Shown: positions 37,537 through 47,549 of the stretch, in pieces
How the letters are laid out: every line of letters begins with the position of its first letter
How positions within the stretch are numbered: the first letter of the stretch is position 1
Assembly (NCBI RefSeq): GCF_023115445.1
Contig: NZ_JALDUI010000004.1
Location: forward strand, 59,282 to 123,281
Direction of reading: 5' to 3'
Length of the DNA: 64,000 nucleotides
DNA from: Streptococcus sp. oral taxon 431
Lineage (GTDB): Bacteria; Bacillota; Bacilli; Lactobacillales; Streptococcaceae
Notes under the pieces: model-generated
What the model saw: only the letters and a program-made list of their open reading frames with translations
Database searches by the model: none
Told to the model about the DNA's origin: nothing
Translations under genes and position numbers: made by a program

Positions 37537-37689
37537 TCAGAGAAGTTTGAAAAACCAATCTATGATCTTGAAAAGAATCTTATAGAACAGTAATTGGAAG
37601 GCGAAAGAGATTAGGAACCAGAGTATTTTTATCAGACCAACAATTGGTGTTATAAAAAGAAGAGTAAAGAACCTCCAAAAAGATTTCAT
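37537..37689 (-). CDS. 50-aa aromatic-rich membrane peptide, EcsC-linked
   Basis: An ORF of 50 codons starting MKSFWRFFTLLFITPIVG and ending DWFFKLL. Nearly all of it is hydrophobic and aromatic (many Phe, Trp, Leu, Ile), with Lys residues spaced along it, as in an amphipathic or bitopic membrane peptide. Its ATG overlaps the stop of the preceding 60-codon gene (ATGA), so translation by coupling is likely. I recognise no family. Being short, it could be missed by automated calling. Confidence 0.6.
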   Translation of the reverse strand: MKSFWRFFTLLFITPIVGLIKILWFLISFAFQLLFYKILFKIIDWFFKLL

Positions 37690-37868
37690 TCTTTATCCTC
37701 CGGCTTCATCAACCAAGTAGCTGTATCCATAAGCTTATCTACGAGAAATAATTTTCCCAAACTAACGACTATGTTTTCATCTTTTTTTATGGTTTCTGCA
37801 ACTTTTAAAGCTTGCCTTGTTAGAAGATAATTACCGTAGGTTTTGGCCAGTACTGTTATGATCCCCAT
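37686..37868 (-). CDS. 60-aa small protein between EcsC and membrane peptide genes
   Basis: A 60-aa protein (MGIITVLAKTYGNYLLTRQALKVAETIKK...) with a mildly amphipathic N-terminal helix and a charged end PEDKE. The start lies 1 bp after the EcsC stop, and its own stop overlaps the next ORF by 4 bp. No recognised domain. The tight arrangement argues for a real three-gene unit. Confidence 0.62.
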   Translation of the reverse strand: MGIITVLAKTYGNYLLTRQALKVAETIKKDENIVVSLGKLFLVDKLMDTATWLMKPEDKE

Positions 37869-37869
37869 G

Positions 37870-38649
37870 TCAATCTCCTTCTATGATTTCCACTTCTTTT
37901 CGGATAGTGGCAACATCTCTTTGATATTGTGCTTCATCGTAGTTAATCAATTTGGACAATTCTTTTTGCAATCTTTCTCCCATGGGTTTCATGGTCGCAA
38001 AGGTTAAGCCACCTGATAGAACTCCACCTAAGATAGGAATAACTTTCCCCATCCCCTTAGCCAATCCTCCCTTGGTCAGATTCACTCCAAAGATTTTCAG
38101 AACTTTTTCCAAAATTGGATACCAAAGAGTCTTTGTCAAAGCCTTTTTATTCACGATTTTCATCACTTGCTTAGCAACTGTAACACCACCAGAACGAAGG
38201 AGAGCTCCCGCACCATTTACTCCCAACATCACTCCCAGATAGAGCAAGAGCGTATTTTTAGCTTCTTCGCTCAGCTCATTTCGTGAAGCCCAGAGATCAT
38301 CATAGCCGTAAATATAGCCTAGTTCCTGAGCTAGTTTCAGTGAAAATGCGTAAAACTGGGCTACATCTGCTGGTATAGTAACCGCCATGGCAAGACCGCC
38401 AGGTAATCCAGCCAAAACAGATGTCCCACTTGCTAGCAAAACATTATCTTTAATACAGGCATTGGCCACTCGATCTAAGGTTTTCTGAGGTAATAAAGCT
38501 GTCGGCCCTTCATCCAATAATCTAGGAATATCCTTTGAAGCCACTTCCTTAGAGAATTTGTCCATTAAAAATTTTGACCGGTTCACTTTAACGACAGGAA
38601 GTTTTACTACCTGTTGCAACACTTGCATCGCCACATCTTCTTTAGCCAT
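37870..38649 (-). CDS. EcsC family protein
   Basis: A 259-aa EcsC-family protein with a Gly/Ala-rich hydrophobic core: GTSVLAGLPGGLAMAVTIPADVAQFYAFSLKLAQELGYIYG and a second glycine-rich helix GKVIPILGGVLSGGLTFATM. EcsC-family members are named after the third gene of the Bacillus ecs operon, and their function is unknown; some associate with membranes. First gene of a compact three-gene unit. Confidence 0.8.
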   Translation of the reverse strand: MAKEDVAMQVLQQVVKLPVVKVNRSKFLMDKFSKEVASKDIPRLLDEGPTALLPQKTLDRVANACIKDNVLLASGTSVLAGLPGGLAMAVTIPADVAQFYAFSLKLAQELGYIYGYDDLWASRNELSEEAKNTLLLYLGVMLGVNGAGALLRSGGVTVAKQVMKIVNKKALTKTLWYPILEKVLKIFGVNLTKGGLAKGMGKVIPILGGVLSGGLTFATMKPMGERLQKELSKLINYDEAQYQRDVATIRKEVEIIEGD

Positions 38650-38753
38650 CTCTATCTCCCTGTAATTTTTTTATTATATAATATCATACCATATAAAGCA
38701 ACAATTATAAAGCGTTTTCATATCATATATTATCTTTCATTTTTCCACACAAA

Positions 38754-38773
38754 AAAGAGGGTTGCCCCTCTTT
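38754..38773 (-). terminator. Terminator after rbfA
   Basis: An 8-bp perfect stem, AAAGAGGG with CCCTCTTT around a 4-nt loop, with TTTTTT following on the minus strand. It closes the long rimP-nusA-infB-rbfA operon. Confidence 0.9.
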
Positions 38774-38777
38774 CTAC

Positions 38778-39128
38778 TTAGTTTTTATCCAGATTGCGTA
38801 GCATCTCGTCAATCTTGTTTCCATACTCTATGGATTCATCTTTGACGAAAGTTAAGTCTGGAATTTTGTACAATTTCAAATTGCGACCCAGTTCACGTTT
38901 GATTGTTCCAGTTGCTTTTTCAAGCCCGATTTGAGCTTTTTGGTTATCTGAAGCCAGGTTACTCAAAATAGTGTAGTAAACCTTAGCCATAGATAAGTCC
39001 CCTAGCATCTGAACATCAGTGATAGTCACACCTTGGACTCGTGGATCACGGACTTTCTTTTGCAAAATCTCATTGACTTCGCGCTTGATCTCCATGCCCA
39101 CACGATCCGTACGGAAATGATTTGCCAT
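38778..39128 (-). CDS. rbfA: Ribosome-binding factor A
   Basis: RbfA (116 aa) helps mature the 30S subunit and 16S rRNA 5' end. The KH-like fold is recognisable: [47 protein letters not shown] and [23 protein letters not shown]. It is last in the nusA-infB operon, after a 168-bp gap that contains a hairpin. Confidence 0.95.
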   Translation of the reverse strand: MANHFRTDRVGMEIKREVNEILQKKVRDPRVQGVTITDVQMLGDLSMAKVYYTILSNLASDNQKAQIGLEKATGTIKRELGRNLKLYKIPDLTFVKDESIEYGNKIDEMLRNLDKN

Positions 39129-39156
39129 GCTTTTTTCCTTTCTCTCAATTGAACCA

Positions 39157-39182
39157 AAAGCTAGGCCAGCAGACCTAGCTTT
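39157..39182 (-). terminator. Hairpin between infB and rbfA
   Basis: A perfect 9-bp stem, AAAGCTAGG with CCTAGCTTT around 8 nt, with TTTTGG after it on the minus strand. It could be a partial terminator that lowers rbfA expression relative to infB. Confidence 0.65.
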
Positions 39183-39296
39183 GTCTAGTAGATAGAGGAA
39201 CTAGAGCCATTTGAATCTAGGAAACAAGCCTTAGATAGAACTAAGGGTTCATCAAGGCGCTGTTGACAACGAGTCAAATGAGCTATCGTTTCTCTA

Positions 39297-42089
39297 TTAT
39301 CGTTTGATTTCTTCCATGATATAGGCTTCAATCACATCATCCATCTTAAGATCATTGTAGCCGTCGATCATAAGACCACCTTCACGGCCGTTTGTAACTT
39401 CTTTAACGTCATCTTTATAGTGTTTCAAGCTAGCTAGAGCGCCATCGTAAATAACAACACCATCACGGATAACACGGACTTTAGAGTCACGGGTAACTTT
39501 ACCGCTTGTAACCATGAATCCTCCGATTGTTCCCACTTTAGATACCTTGAAGGTTTCTCGGATGATCGCTTCACCGATAACTTTTTCTTTAAATTCTGGG
39601 TCAAGCATCCCTTTCATGGCTTCTTCCATCTCTTCGATCACCTTGTAGATGATGCTGTGGAGACGGATTTCTACATCGTCAGCTTCTGCTTGTTGACGAG
39701 CTTGTGGTGTAGGGCGTACGTTGAAACCAACGATAAAGGCATTTGAAGCCTCGGCAAGAGTCACGTCAGATTCGTTGATGGCACCGACAGCTGCATGGAC
39801 GATAGTAACTTTCACGCCCTCAACATCAATTTTTTGAAGTGAAGCAGAAAGTGCTTCAACAGAACCTTGTACGTCTGCTTTGATAATGACGTTAACTGAC
39901 TTGAGTTCGCCAGCTTTAAGGGTATCAAAGAGATTTTCAAGGCTGACACGTTGTGTAGCTTGACGTTGCTTCATAAGAGCACGTTTAGCACGTTCTTCAC
40001 CAGCTGCACGAGCTGATTTTTCATCTTCGTAAACGGCAAAGTGGTCACCCGCCATTGGCGCTTCGTTCAAACCAGTGATCGATACTGGTGTTGATGGTCC
40101 TGCAACCTTCACACGACGTCCAAGATCGTTTGTCATGGCACGGACACGTCCGAAGGTATTTCCGACAACGATTGGATCTTGAACGTTCAAAGTACCTTGT
40201 TGAACAAGGAGGGTTGCAACCGCACCTTTACCTTTATCCAAACGAGCTTCGATAACAGTACCGATGGCACGAACTGTTGGGTCTGCTTTGAGTTCTTGGA
40301 TTTCAGCCACAAGAAGGACAGTTTCCAAGAGTTCATCGATATTTTGGTTGAACTTGGCTGAGATTTCTACAAACTCAGAATCTCCACCCCAGGCAGTTGA
40401 CATAACACCATGTTCAGCCAATTCACCGATAACACGTTCTGGGTTGGCACCTGGTTTATCGATTTTATTGATAGCTACGATGATTGGAACATTAGCTGCT
40501 TTTGAGTGGTTGATGGCTTCGATAGTCTGAGGCATAACCCCATCATCTGCCGCTACGACCAAGATAGTAATATCGGTAACAGATGCACCACGCGCACGCA
40601 TAGATGTAAAGGCCGCATGTCCTGGTGTATCAAGGAAGGTAATCTTCTTGCCATTTTCAACGATTTGGTAGGCACCGATATGCTGAGTGATACCACCGGC
40701 TTCACCTGTCGCAACACGAGAGTTACGAAGGGTATCTAGGAGGGTTGTCTTACCATGGTCAACGTGTCCCATGATGGTAACAACTGGTGGACGCTCTACG
40801 AGTTCATCTTCATTGAGATAACCATCTTCAGCAAAGAAACGTTCGATATCAGCATTGTCCACTTCAACCTTTTGTTTAGCATCAATACCGTAATCGACCA
40901 TGAGGAGTTCGATTGTTTCACCGTCTAAGGACTGGTTTTGTGTCGCCATCACGCCCATCATGAAGAGTTTCTTAACAATCTCAGCTGGTTCGCGCTTGAT
41001 ACGTTTTGCAATTTCCGCGACGGTCATACCATCTGTATATTCAAATTCTGTTGGCAATTCATGGAACTTACGCTCTGTAACAGGTTTTGGTGCCTGACTA
41101 CGGTTGTTTTTGTTATTGCCTTTTTTATTCTTTTTGTTATTGTTCCAGTTACTATTTCTTTGATTTCTCACTTGATTTTGACTACTTCGATTCTTTTGTT
41201 GTTTTCTAGGACCATCTTCTTCGTGATCGAAATCATCACGTTCTTTGTCTGGTCGGGCTTGTTTCTTACGACGTGTATCCACTACAGGTTCTTTAGATGC
41301 AGGAGCTACTTCAACCACTGGTTGAACTTGCTGTACTTGTTCAGCCAATTTAGCAGCTTCTTCAAAGATTTCCTCAGGTTCCTTGCGTTTATTTGCTTGC
41401 GTCAAGGCTTCTTTGGCAGCTTGAGACTGCTTGAAGCGTTCCTCACTTGAACGAGCATATTCTGCATTTTGCTCTGCCTTTAGAGCAGCTGCACGGGCTT
41501 TGAAGTCAATGCGTGGTCCTGTTTGATTTGGACGTTTGTCCTCTTGCTTGCGGCGATCATTTCCACGATTTTGCTGACCTTGTTGTTTTTTTCCTTGATC
41601 ATTAAAGCGACGATTGTCGCGATTGCCTTGACCTTGTTTACCACCATTACGGTTATCATTTTTTTGACGATTTCCATTTTGTTGGTGATCACGGTTATTG
41701 CCCTTATTTTGCTTGCGTCGTTCAGCCTGCTCTTTTGCACGAGCTTCACGCTCAGCCTTAAAGTTTCGACTCTGCGGTTTTACTGGCGCCACTCTTTCTT
41801 CTTTAGGGGCAACCGCTGCTGCTGGTTTTGCCTCTTCCTTAGCTACAGCTGGTTTAGCTGGCTCAGATTTTTCGGCTTTCTTTTCTGTACTTGCTTTTGG
41901 TTCTGCAGGTTTTGCTTCTACTTTCGGAGCAGCAGACTTAAAGCTGGCAGCGATTTTTGCAGCGACAGCTTCTTCCACACTTGATGAGTGGCTTTTTACA
42001 TCCAAGCCCAACTCTTTTGCACGCGCTACAACTTCCTTACTTTCTTTTCCAAGTTCTTTTGCGATTTCGTACAATCTTTTCTTAGACAA
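39297..42089 (-). CDS. infB: Translation initiation factor IF-2
   Basis: IF-2 (930 aa) is the GTPase that places initiator tRNA on the 30S subunit. A long basic/Ala- and Asn/Arg-rich N-terminal region (about residues 50-350) precedes the G domain, where [27 protein letters not shown] and NKIDKPGAN are intact. The C-terminal domains close the protein. The N-terminal repeats vary widely among streptococci. Confidence 0.97.
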   Translation of the reverse strand: MSKKRLYEIAKELGKESKEVVARAKELGLDVKSHSSSVEEAVAAKIAASFKSAAPKVEAKPAEPKASTEKKAEKSEPAKPAVAKEEAKPAAAVAPKEERVAPVKPQSRNFKAEREARAKEQAERRKQNKGNNRDHQQNGNRQKNDNRNGGKQGQGNRDNRRFNDQGKKQQGQQNRGNDRRKQEDKRPNQTGPRIDFKARAAALKAEQNAEYARSSEERFKQSQAAKEALTQANKRKEPEEIFEEAAKLAEQVQQVQPVVEVAPASKEPVVDTRRKKQARPDKERDDFDHEEDGPRKQQKNRSSQNQVRNQRNSNWNNNKKNKKGNNKNNRSQAPKPVTERKFHELPTEFEYTDGMTVAEIAKRIKREPAEIVKKLFMMGVMATQNQSLDGETIELLMVDYGIDAKQKVEVDNADIERFFAEDGYLNEDELVERPPVVTIMGHVDHGKTTLLDTLRNSRVATGEAGGITQHIGAYQIVENGKKITFLDTPGHAAFTSMRARGASVTDITILVVAADDGVMPQTIEAINHSKAANVPIIVAINKIDKPGANPERVIGELAEHGVMSTAWGGDSEFVEISAKFNQNIDELLETVLLVAEIQELKADPTVRAIGTVIEARLDKGKGAVATLLVQQGTLNVQDPIVVGNTFGRVRAMTNDLGRRVKVAGPSTPVSITGLNEAPMAGDHFAVYEDEKSARAAGEERAKRALMKQRQATQRVSLENLFDTLKAGELKSVNVIIKADVQGSVEALSASLQKIDVEGVKVTIVHAAVGAINESDVTLAEASNAFIVGFNVRPTPQARQQAEADDVEIRLHSIIYKVIEEMEEAMKGMLDPEFKEKVIGEAIIRETFKVSKVGTIGGFMVTSGKVTRDSKVRVIRDGVVIYDGALASLKHYKDDVKEVTNGREGGLMIDGYNDLKMDDVIEAYIMEEIKR

Positions 42090-42105
42090 ATCATGTCCTC
42101 CTCTT

Positions 42106-42405
42106 CTATTCCATAAGAGACCTCATTTTCTTTGTAAATCCAGCATCTGTCACAGCCAAAACTTTTCTTGATTTTCCGACTGCTATGCTTAATTCCAGTG
42201 TTGAAAACACGGTAATAACTTCTACTTGATAATAATGACTTTTATCCTGAATCTTCTTGGTCAGGTTGGGAGCGGCATCATGAGCGAGAAATACCAGCTT
42301 TACTTTCTGGTCTTGGATGGCCTTGACCACCATTTCTTCACCCGAGATGATTTTCCCTGCTCTTTGAGCAAGTCCCAAGAGATTGGTAATTTTTTGCTTA
42401 TTCAA
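42106..42405 (-). CDS. L7Ae-family ribosomal protein (YlxQ)
   Basis: A 99-aa L7Ae/L30e/S12e/Gadd45-family RNA-binding protein ([23 protein letters not shown]..., [18 protein letters not shown]). In Bacillus-type operons this gene is ylxQ/rplGA. It binds kink-turn RNA in relatives. It overlaps ylxR by 8 bp within the nusA-infB operon. Confidence 0.9.
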   Translation of the reverse strand: MNKQKITNLLGLAQRAGKIISGEEMVVKAIQDQKVKLVFLAHDAAPNLTKKIQDKSHYYQVEVITVFSTLELSIAVGKSRKVLAVTDAGFTKKMRSLME

Positions 42406-42691
42406 GTCCTAACTCTCTTCTTTTCACTTTGTGATCGACATAGGCAATCAACTCGTCATAAAAGCTTTCTTCAACTTCCATACTAAAGCTGCGGTTAAAG
42501 ACCTTCTTCTTTTTCGCCTCTAGGGCTTCTTTATTGTCTAGCTTGATATAAGCGCCACGGCCATTGGCCTTGCCTGTCGGATCGATAAAGACTTGTCCTT
42601 CCTTGTTCTTGACAATACGGAGCAAATCACGCTTATCAATCACTTCATTGGACACGACAGACTTGCGCAAAGGGATTTTTCTCGTTTTCAT
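42398..42691 (-). CDS. YlxR family RNA-binding protein
   Basis: A 97-aa YlxR (DUF448) protein with the conserved K-R-DLLRIVKNKEGQVFIDPTGKANGRGAYI pattern (the G-R-G-A-Y motif). It is thought to act as a small regulatory or nucleoid-type protein. The place between nusA and the L7Ae gene is conserved across Firmicutes. Confidence 0.9.
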   Translation of the reverse strand: MKTRKIPLRKSVVSNEVIDKRDLLRIVKNKEGQVFIDPTGKANGRGAYIKLDNKEALEAKKKKVFNRSFSMEVEESFYDELIAYVDHKVKRRELGLE

Positions 42692-42712
42692 CTTTCCCTC
42701 CTCTAGCAGCTT

Positions 42713-43849
42713 TTATTCTTCTACAGTATCGTTTTCTGCTTCCAACTCTACCGAACCAGCTTCTTCCATGGCTTCAAATTCGCTAGCAGACTTGATATCG
42801 ATACGGTAACCAGTCAAGTGAGCCGCCAAGCGAACGTTTTGCCCACGGCGACCGATGGCAAGAGAAAGCTTGTTATCTGGCACAACGACCAAGGCACGCT
42901 TGCTGTCGTTTTCATCAAAGATAACTTGGTCAACTTCAGCAGGAGCGATAGCGTTGTAGATAAATTCAGCTGGATCAGCTACCCATTCGATAACGTCGAT
43001 GTTTTCTTCGATTGGAATCATACGATCGCTCTTGGCATCGTAGCGAGCCGGGTGGAATTTGCTAGTAATTTTCTTGATGTTAGCACCACCACGTCCAACG
43101 ATTGTCCCGATAGCATCCACGTTTGGATTGTGGCTACGAACAGCAACCTTGGTACGGTCACCTGCTTCACGAGCTACGCTCATGATTTCAACAGTTCCGT
43201 CATAGACCTCAGGAATTTCTTGTTCCATCAAACGTTTAATCATTTCTGGATGGCTACGGCTCACAAAGACGTTCACACCACGAGGATTGTCTTCAACCTT
43301 GTAGACATAAACTTCGATACGATCATGAGAAGCAAAAACTTCTCCAGGGATTTGGTCTTGTTTTGACAATTGGGCTTCGATGCTGCCAAGGTTAACATAA
43401 ATAAAGCGGTTGTCAAAACGTTCTACTGTACCAGACATGATTTCTTGCTCATGCTCTTTGTAGGTGTTGTAGGTAATGGCACGTGTTTGCTTACGCATTT
43501 TTTCCATGATAGTTTGTTTGGCAGATTGAGCTGCTACACGACCAAACTCACCTGGTGCTTCTTCAAATTTAATCTTGTCCCCAAGCTCGTAAGCTGAGTT
43601 AATGGCAAGAGCATCTTTTAAACTGATTTCCAAACGGCTATCAAATACTTCATCAACAACTTCACGGACAGTATAAACTGTAAAGTCCCCTGTTTTTTCG
43701 TTGAAATCAATGGCTACGCTGTCTGATTGACCATAGCGTCTGCGATAGGCTGAACGAAGTGATTCCACCACTGCATCAATGATGTCTTCTTTTTTGATTC
43801 CCTTGTCTTCTTCCAAAATGCGGAAGGCCTCTAGCATTTCTTTACTCAT
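42713..43849 (-). CDS. nusA: Transcription termination/antitermination factor NusA
   Basis: NusA (378 aa) binds RNA polymerase and modulates pausing, termination and antitermination. An N-terminal polymerase-binding domain, S1 domain and two KH domains (GTIVGRGGANIKKI; NKLSLAIGRRGQNVRLAAHLTG) are in order. It lacks the C-terminal acidic repeats of enterobacterial NusA, as is normal for Gram-positives. Confidence 0.97.
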   Translation of the reverse strand: MSKEMLEAFRILEEDKGIKKEDIIDAVVESLRSAYRRRYGQSDSVAIDFNEKTGDFTVYTVREVVDEVFDSRLEISLKDALAINSAYELGDKIKFEEAPGEFGRVAAQSAKQTIMEKMRKQTRAITYNTYKEHEQEIMSGTVERFDNRFIYVNLGSIEAQLSKQDQIPGEVFASHDRIEVYVYKVEDNPRGVNVFVSRSHPEMIKRLMEQEIPEVYDGTVEIMSVAREAGDRTKVAVRSHNPNVDAIGTIVGRGGANIKKITSKFHPARYDAKSDRMIPIEENIDVIEWVADPAEFIYNAIAPAEVDQVIFDENDSKRALVVVPDNKLSLAIGRRGQNVRLAAHLTGYRIDIKSASEFEAMEEAGSVELEAENDTVEE

Positions 43850-43891
43850 CTTCTATTCACTTTTGAATCTTCAAAAGCTTCCTTTCTTTTA

Positions 43892-44371
43892 CTATAATTT
43901 TACTGCTAAACGTGCTTTTGACACCAAACTGTATGGGATTTGGACCGTTTTCTTACGTGTCTTGTCCATATATTCCATAGTCAACTCATCCTCTTCAAAG
44001 GCTAGCAAGGTTCCTTCAAAGACCTTTTGCTTATCGATGGCTTGGTAAAGTCCAACATGGATGTATTTCCCAACCGCTCCAGCGACTGCTTCCTTGGTTT
44101 TCAAAGGACGCTCCAAGCCTGGGCTGGTGATTTCTAGGAAATATTGTTCTGGGAAGGGATCTGGCTTGATAGTATCTAGGACAGGACTGATAATCTCTGT
44201 CAAGTCCGCTGTGTCGTTCAAGGTAATTCCCTCTGGTTTATCTACAAAAATACTAAGAATCATGTCACTGCCAATCTTTCCGTACTCGATATCAACGAGT
44301 TCAAAGGGAGCTTCAATGACAGGTTCTACGACTTCTTTGACTAATTCTACGATAGTTGCGATTGCGTCCAC
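43892..44371 (-). CDS. rimP: Ribosome maturation factor RimP
   Basis: RimP (159 aa) assists 30S assembly. Typical segments are [41 protein letters not shown] and [15 protein letters not shown]. The conventional start is a GTG at 44371, and it overlaps the GGAGG that should act as its own ribosome site, an odd arrangement. Initiation slightly downstream cannot be excluded. First gene of the rimP-nusA-ylxR-L7Ae-infB-rbfA operon. Confidence 0.92.
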   Translation of the reverse strand: MDAIATIVELVKEVVEPVIEAPFELVDIEYGKIGSDMILSIFVDKPEGITLNDTADLTEIISPVLDTIKPDPFPEQYFLEITSPGLERPLKTKEAVAGAVGKYIHVGLYQAIDKQKVFEGTLLAFEEDELTMEYMDKTRKKTVQIPYSLVSKARLAVKL

Positions 44372-44385
44372 CTCCTCATAAGCAA

Positions 44386-44460
44386 GAGGCGAAGATATTT
44401 CCTCGCCTCACTTTTTCATATTCTTACTTATAGTATAGCACTTTTGACTACTTATGTAAA
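44386..44460 (-). promoter_or_regulatory. Promoter and 5' UTR hairpin of the rimP-nusA-infB operon
   Basis: On the minus strand TTTACA (44455-44460), 17 bp and TATACT (44432-44437) form the promoter. A hairpin, GAGGCGA (44386-44392) with TCGCCTC (44403-44409), lies in the leader just before the ribosome site and may affect rimP translation. The remaining 44461-44614 stretch shows nothing I can support. Confidence 0.72.
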
Positions 44461-44614
44461 GCATAAGCACTCAGAAGGCTTGATTTTAAGCTTTTTCTTG
44501 AAATTCTGCACGATTTTATAGAAAGAGATCCATTATGGAAAGATATCAGTTTCTTTACCAAGCAATCTGAATTCCCTACAAATCAACCACCCTCATCAAA
44601 ACAACAGATCCTTT

Positions 44615-45784
44615 TCAATCTTTCACCTCTTTTGACTGTGAAATTCCTAATAACCCCAAATCATATTTCCATGATAAAATGCGTCTCACAGATTCATCAA
44701 TACGATCTTCTGTCAGCTCCCCAGAGGAGACTTTCTTTAATAAATAGGGAATCTGAGTCTGGTATGAAGACCCTAGAATTAAGTCATTTCCGGCTAGAAT
44801 CACTTGGAAAGCAGCTTCATCCTGATTAACAAAATCAGCTAATCCTGCCATATCTAGATCATCCGTCATAATGACACCTTTAAAATTCAGTTCCTTGCGA
44901 AGAATTTCATTGATTTTGGGTGAGATAGAAGACGGAACTGTATCAATTTTAGTCAGGATGTTGTGAGATACTAAAACACTATCTGCACCAGCATCTATGC
45001 CAGCTTGAAAGGGGAGAAAATCTGCTTGTCTTAATTCATCCAGAGAACGGTTGTCTTGGATAATAGCAGTATGACTATCTCCATTATCACCATATCCAGG
45101 AAAATGCTTCAAGGTTGACCCAACTTTGTTTTTTTGAAGTTCTGTTACAACCTGCCCAACATAACTTGCAGTTGTTTGGGCATCTTGTCCAATGGTTCGA
45201 TCATAGATAAAGGCTGATGGATCCCTTGCAAGATCCGCAACGGGAAAAAGTCCAGCATTGATGCCAACTGATTTTAGCACCTCTGCCTTCTGCCTAGTAT
45301 CAGAAAGGACTGCCTCCAATCCCCCTTGATGATAAAGTGTCATAGGAGCTTGGAAAGGAGTATCCAAAATCGAACTGATACGAGTCACAGTTCCACCTTC
45401 CTCATCTGAACCAATTAATAAAGGAATCTTTGAAGTGGCTTGGTAGCGACTTGTTAAAGCATTGATATCCTCTAGGGTTTGTCCTTGAAAATCTCGTCCA
45501 AATAAGAGATATCCTCCAAAATGATAGGATTGAAGGTCTTCTATCTGATGATTGGAAGGAACCCTAGCCCAAAATAACTGGCCTACTTTTTCTTCCAAAG
45601 TCATCCTGACTAATCTATCTTCAACAACCTTATTCTTTTCTATTTCACTAGGTTGAGTAGTTTTCTCAGTTTTTTCTACTTGCGACTCCACTTGTTTATG
45701 ATGTTGATAGTCGGACAAAATTAAACCACCTATCACAAGGAAAAAGAAAAGATAGACTACAATCGGTTTTATTCTTCTTCTCAT
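44615..45784 (-). CDS. Membrane-anchored glycoside hydrolase family 3 (NagZ-like)
   Basis: A 389-aa GH3 enzyme with an N-terminal transmembrane anchor (IKPIVVYLFFFLVIGGLILS) and a polar linker. The beta-N-acetylglucosaminidase motif KHFPGYGDNGDSHTAI, supplying the His/Asp catalytic dyad, and GSDEEGGTVTRI and VIMTDDLDMAGL are present. NagZ-type enzymes release GlcNAc from muropeptides or chitobiose; extracellular exposure here suggests action on wall fragments or host glycans. The ATG at 45784 behind GAAGGAG is preferred over a longer frame. It is monocistronic and I do not recall it at this place in pneumococcus. Confidence 0.82.
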   Translation of the reverse strand: MRRRIKPIVVYLFFFLVIGGLILSDYQHHKQVESQVEKTEKTTQPSEIEKNKVVEDRLVRMTLEEKVGQLFWARVPSNHQIEDLQSYHFGGYLLFGRDFQGQTLEDINALTSRYQATSKIPLLIGSDEEGGTVTRISSILDTPFQAPMTLYHQGGLEAVLSDTRQKAEVLKSVGINAGLFPVADLARDPSAFIYDRTIGQDAQTTASYVGQVVTELQKNKVGSTLKHFPGYGDNGDSHTAIIQDNRSLDELRQADFLPFQAGIDAGADSVLVSHNILTKIDTVPSSISPKINEILRKELNFKGVIMTDDLDMAGLADFVNQDEAAFQVILAGNDLILGSSYQTQIPYLLKKVSSGELTEDRIDESVRRILSWKYDLGLLGISQSKEVKD

Positions 45785-45961
45785 AACTCCTTCATTATAC
45801 CACTTATCTGGTTGCAAGTATACAGTTACCAAAATCTCGAATGAACTAACAGCAAACTAAAAGAGCTTAGCCCCGTGCAATAGAGAACTAAACCCTTGGA
45901 AAAATTATATATCTAACTTTTTTGGTTATGATAAAATTTTTGATTGATATATTTTTTTACA

Positions 45962-46597
45962 TTAAAACTGAGCCTCAACTCGGTAGATAACTTGACCCTT
46001 ACTTGAGAATTTTTGCTCATATTCTGTCATGACATTGCCTTCAAAGTCGCTGGCGTGCAAGTCCAACCAAACGCCATTGAGCTTCATGCCATATTGAGAA
46101 AAACTCACTAGGCTATATTCAAACAAGCCACGGTTATCTGTCTTGAAATGAATCTCACCGTGTTCAGGCAAGATACGCTTGAAGGTATCCAAGAAACTCT
46201 TATAGGTTAAACGACGCTTTTCATGGCGCTTTTTAGGCCACGGATCTGAAAAGTTTAGGTACAAGCGATCAATCTCACCATCTTCAAAATAGTCGGTCAA
46301 ATCAGAACCATCAACCCACAACAACTTAATATTGGGTACAGAAACTTCCAAGACCTTGTCCAAGGCATAACTCAAAACAGACTTTTGAATATCAATCCCG
46401 ATATAGTTGATATTAGGGTTTTGCTTGGCCATACCTGACACAAAGGCTCCCTTACCACTACCAACCTCAACATGGATAGGATTGTCATTTCCAAAGAGGT
46501 CTCGCCATTTTCCTTTGGCTTCTAAAGGATTTAAGACAACATACTGAGGATTAGCCTCTAGTAATTCTGTTGCCCCTTTACGATTTCTAACTCTCAT
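45962..46597 (-). CDS. trmB: tRNA (guanine-N7-)-methyltransferase
   Basis: TrmB (211 aa) methylates G46 of tRNA. The SAM-binding loop [11 protein letters not shown] and the substrate motif [16 protein letters not shown] are intact. It overlaps the ccrZ stop by 4 bp, an arrangement conserved in the pneumococcus group. Confidence 0.96.
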   Translation of the reverse strand: MRVRNRKGATELLEANPQYVVLNPLEAKGKWRDLFGNDNPIHVEVGSGKGAFVSGMAKQNPNINYIGIDIQKSVLSYALDKVLEVSVPNIKLLWVDGSDLTDYFEDGEIDRLYLNFSDPWPKKRHEKRRLTYKSFLDTFKRILPEHGEIHFKTDNRGLFEYSLVSFSQYGMKLNGVWLDLHASDFEGNVMTEYEQKFSSKGQVIYRVEAQF

Positions 46598-47388
46598 CTC
46601 TTCTTTCCATACTTGTCACGGAAGATACGCAAGGCATAAATCTCCCGATTGACATTTTCTAGATCTTCATTTGTATAATATTTGGCAATCTGGCTCAAGA
46701 AGGATAACTGAGCATACCAAAATAGTTTGTTGATGACTGTTTGGTTGTATTTGTAACCGTAATAAGTCAACCACTCTTTCCACTGATAGTCTGGAATATA
46801 GTGACATAGCATATGCGCTACATCAAACATGCGATCCGTTAAACGAACGGAATCCCAATCCACTAAATAAATAAGACCGCTCTCTGTCTCAATCCAATTA
46901 CTATGTCGTACATCTCCATGAACGATCGTTGCATAATCTTCCCTAAAGTTTGGCAAGCTTCCTCGCAAATCCTCTACTACCATTCTTAGATATTGATTGT
47001 TCTTCAAGGATTCTGGAGCATCTTTTAACCAAGCCTGAAGCAAGTCTAAAGGTGTTTCTAAAGAATAGCCCAAACGAGTCAATTGCGTCATCAAAGGACG
47101 CGAACGATGCAAGCGGCTCAAAATATTGATAATCTGCTTGCGATTCATATCATAAGGGGTCAAAATTTTACCATTCAACCATTCTTGGGCACACATATCA
47201 CGCCCATCCGATAAACGGCGAGTCCATAATAATTGAGGAGCGATTTGTTCCTTGGCTAAACCAGGTAGGATTGGAGAGGTGTTCATTTTAATAAAGACGC
47301 GCTTCCCATCAGGGTAGCTTCCCATATAAGCTTTTCCGCTTTTCCCAGGTATAGGGGTCAGCGTTAGCTCAATATCACCCAAGTCCAT
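46594..47388 (-). CDS. ccrZ: Cell-cycle regulator CcrZ (aminoglycoside phosphotransferase fold)
   Basis: A 264-aa kinase-fold protein of the choline/aminoglycoside phosphotransferase family. The catalytic HGDVRHSNW and metal-binding LVDWDSVRL are visible. In S. pneumoniae the protein next to trmB, CcrZ, links division with DNA replication initiation, and relatives have nucleoside kinase activity. Family and synteny are clear; the function is transferred from that work. Confidence 0.88.
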   Translation of the reverse strand: MDLGDIELTLTPIPGKSGKAYMGSYPDGKRVFIKMNTSPILPGLAKEQIAPQLLWTRRLSDGRDMCAQEWLNGKILTPYDMNRKQIINILSRLHRSRPLMTQLTRLGYSLETPLDLLQAWLKDAPESLKNNQYLRMVVEDLRGSLPNFREDYATIVHGDVRHSNWIETESGLIYLVDWDSVRLTDRMFDVAHMLCHYIPDYQWKEWLTYYGYKYNQTVINKLFWYAQLSFLSQIAKYYTNEDLENVNREIYALRIFRDKYGKKR

Positions 47389-47511
47389 TTCTTTCCTCCG
47401 TATAAAGTTTCCTTACTATTCTACTAGTTTTTAGGCTATTCGTCAACCAGTCCAGACCCGATTCTAAAATAAAAGCCTCTGGGGTGGTTTGGGTTATCAT
47501 TATAGAAAGAA

Positions 47512-47541
47512 AAAGGTAAGTACAATCTCCTTCTTACCTTT
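47512..47541 (-). terminator. Terminator at the outer end of the blp locus
   Basis: AAAGGTAAG pairs with CTTACCTTT over a 12-nt loop, just after the CPBP gene on the minus strand. Confidence 0.78.
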
Positions 47542-47549
47542 CATGATTT

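Noticed and set aside
41480..41984. Long ORFs overlapping the infB N-terminal region on both strands
   Set aside because: The repetitive Asn/Arg/Ala-rich code of IF-2 opens other frames; the products are low complexity without start signals.
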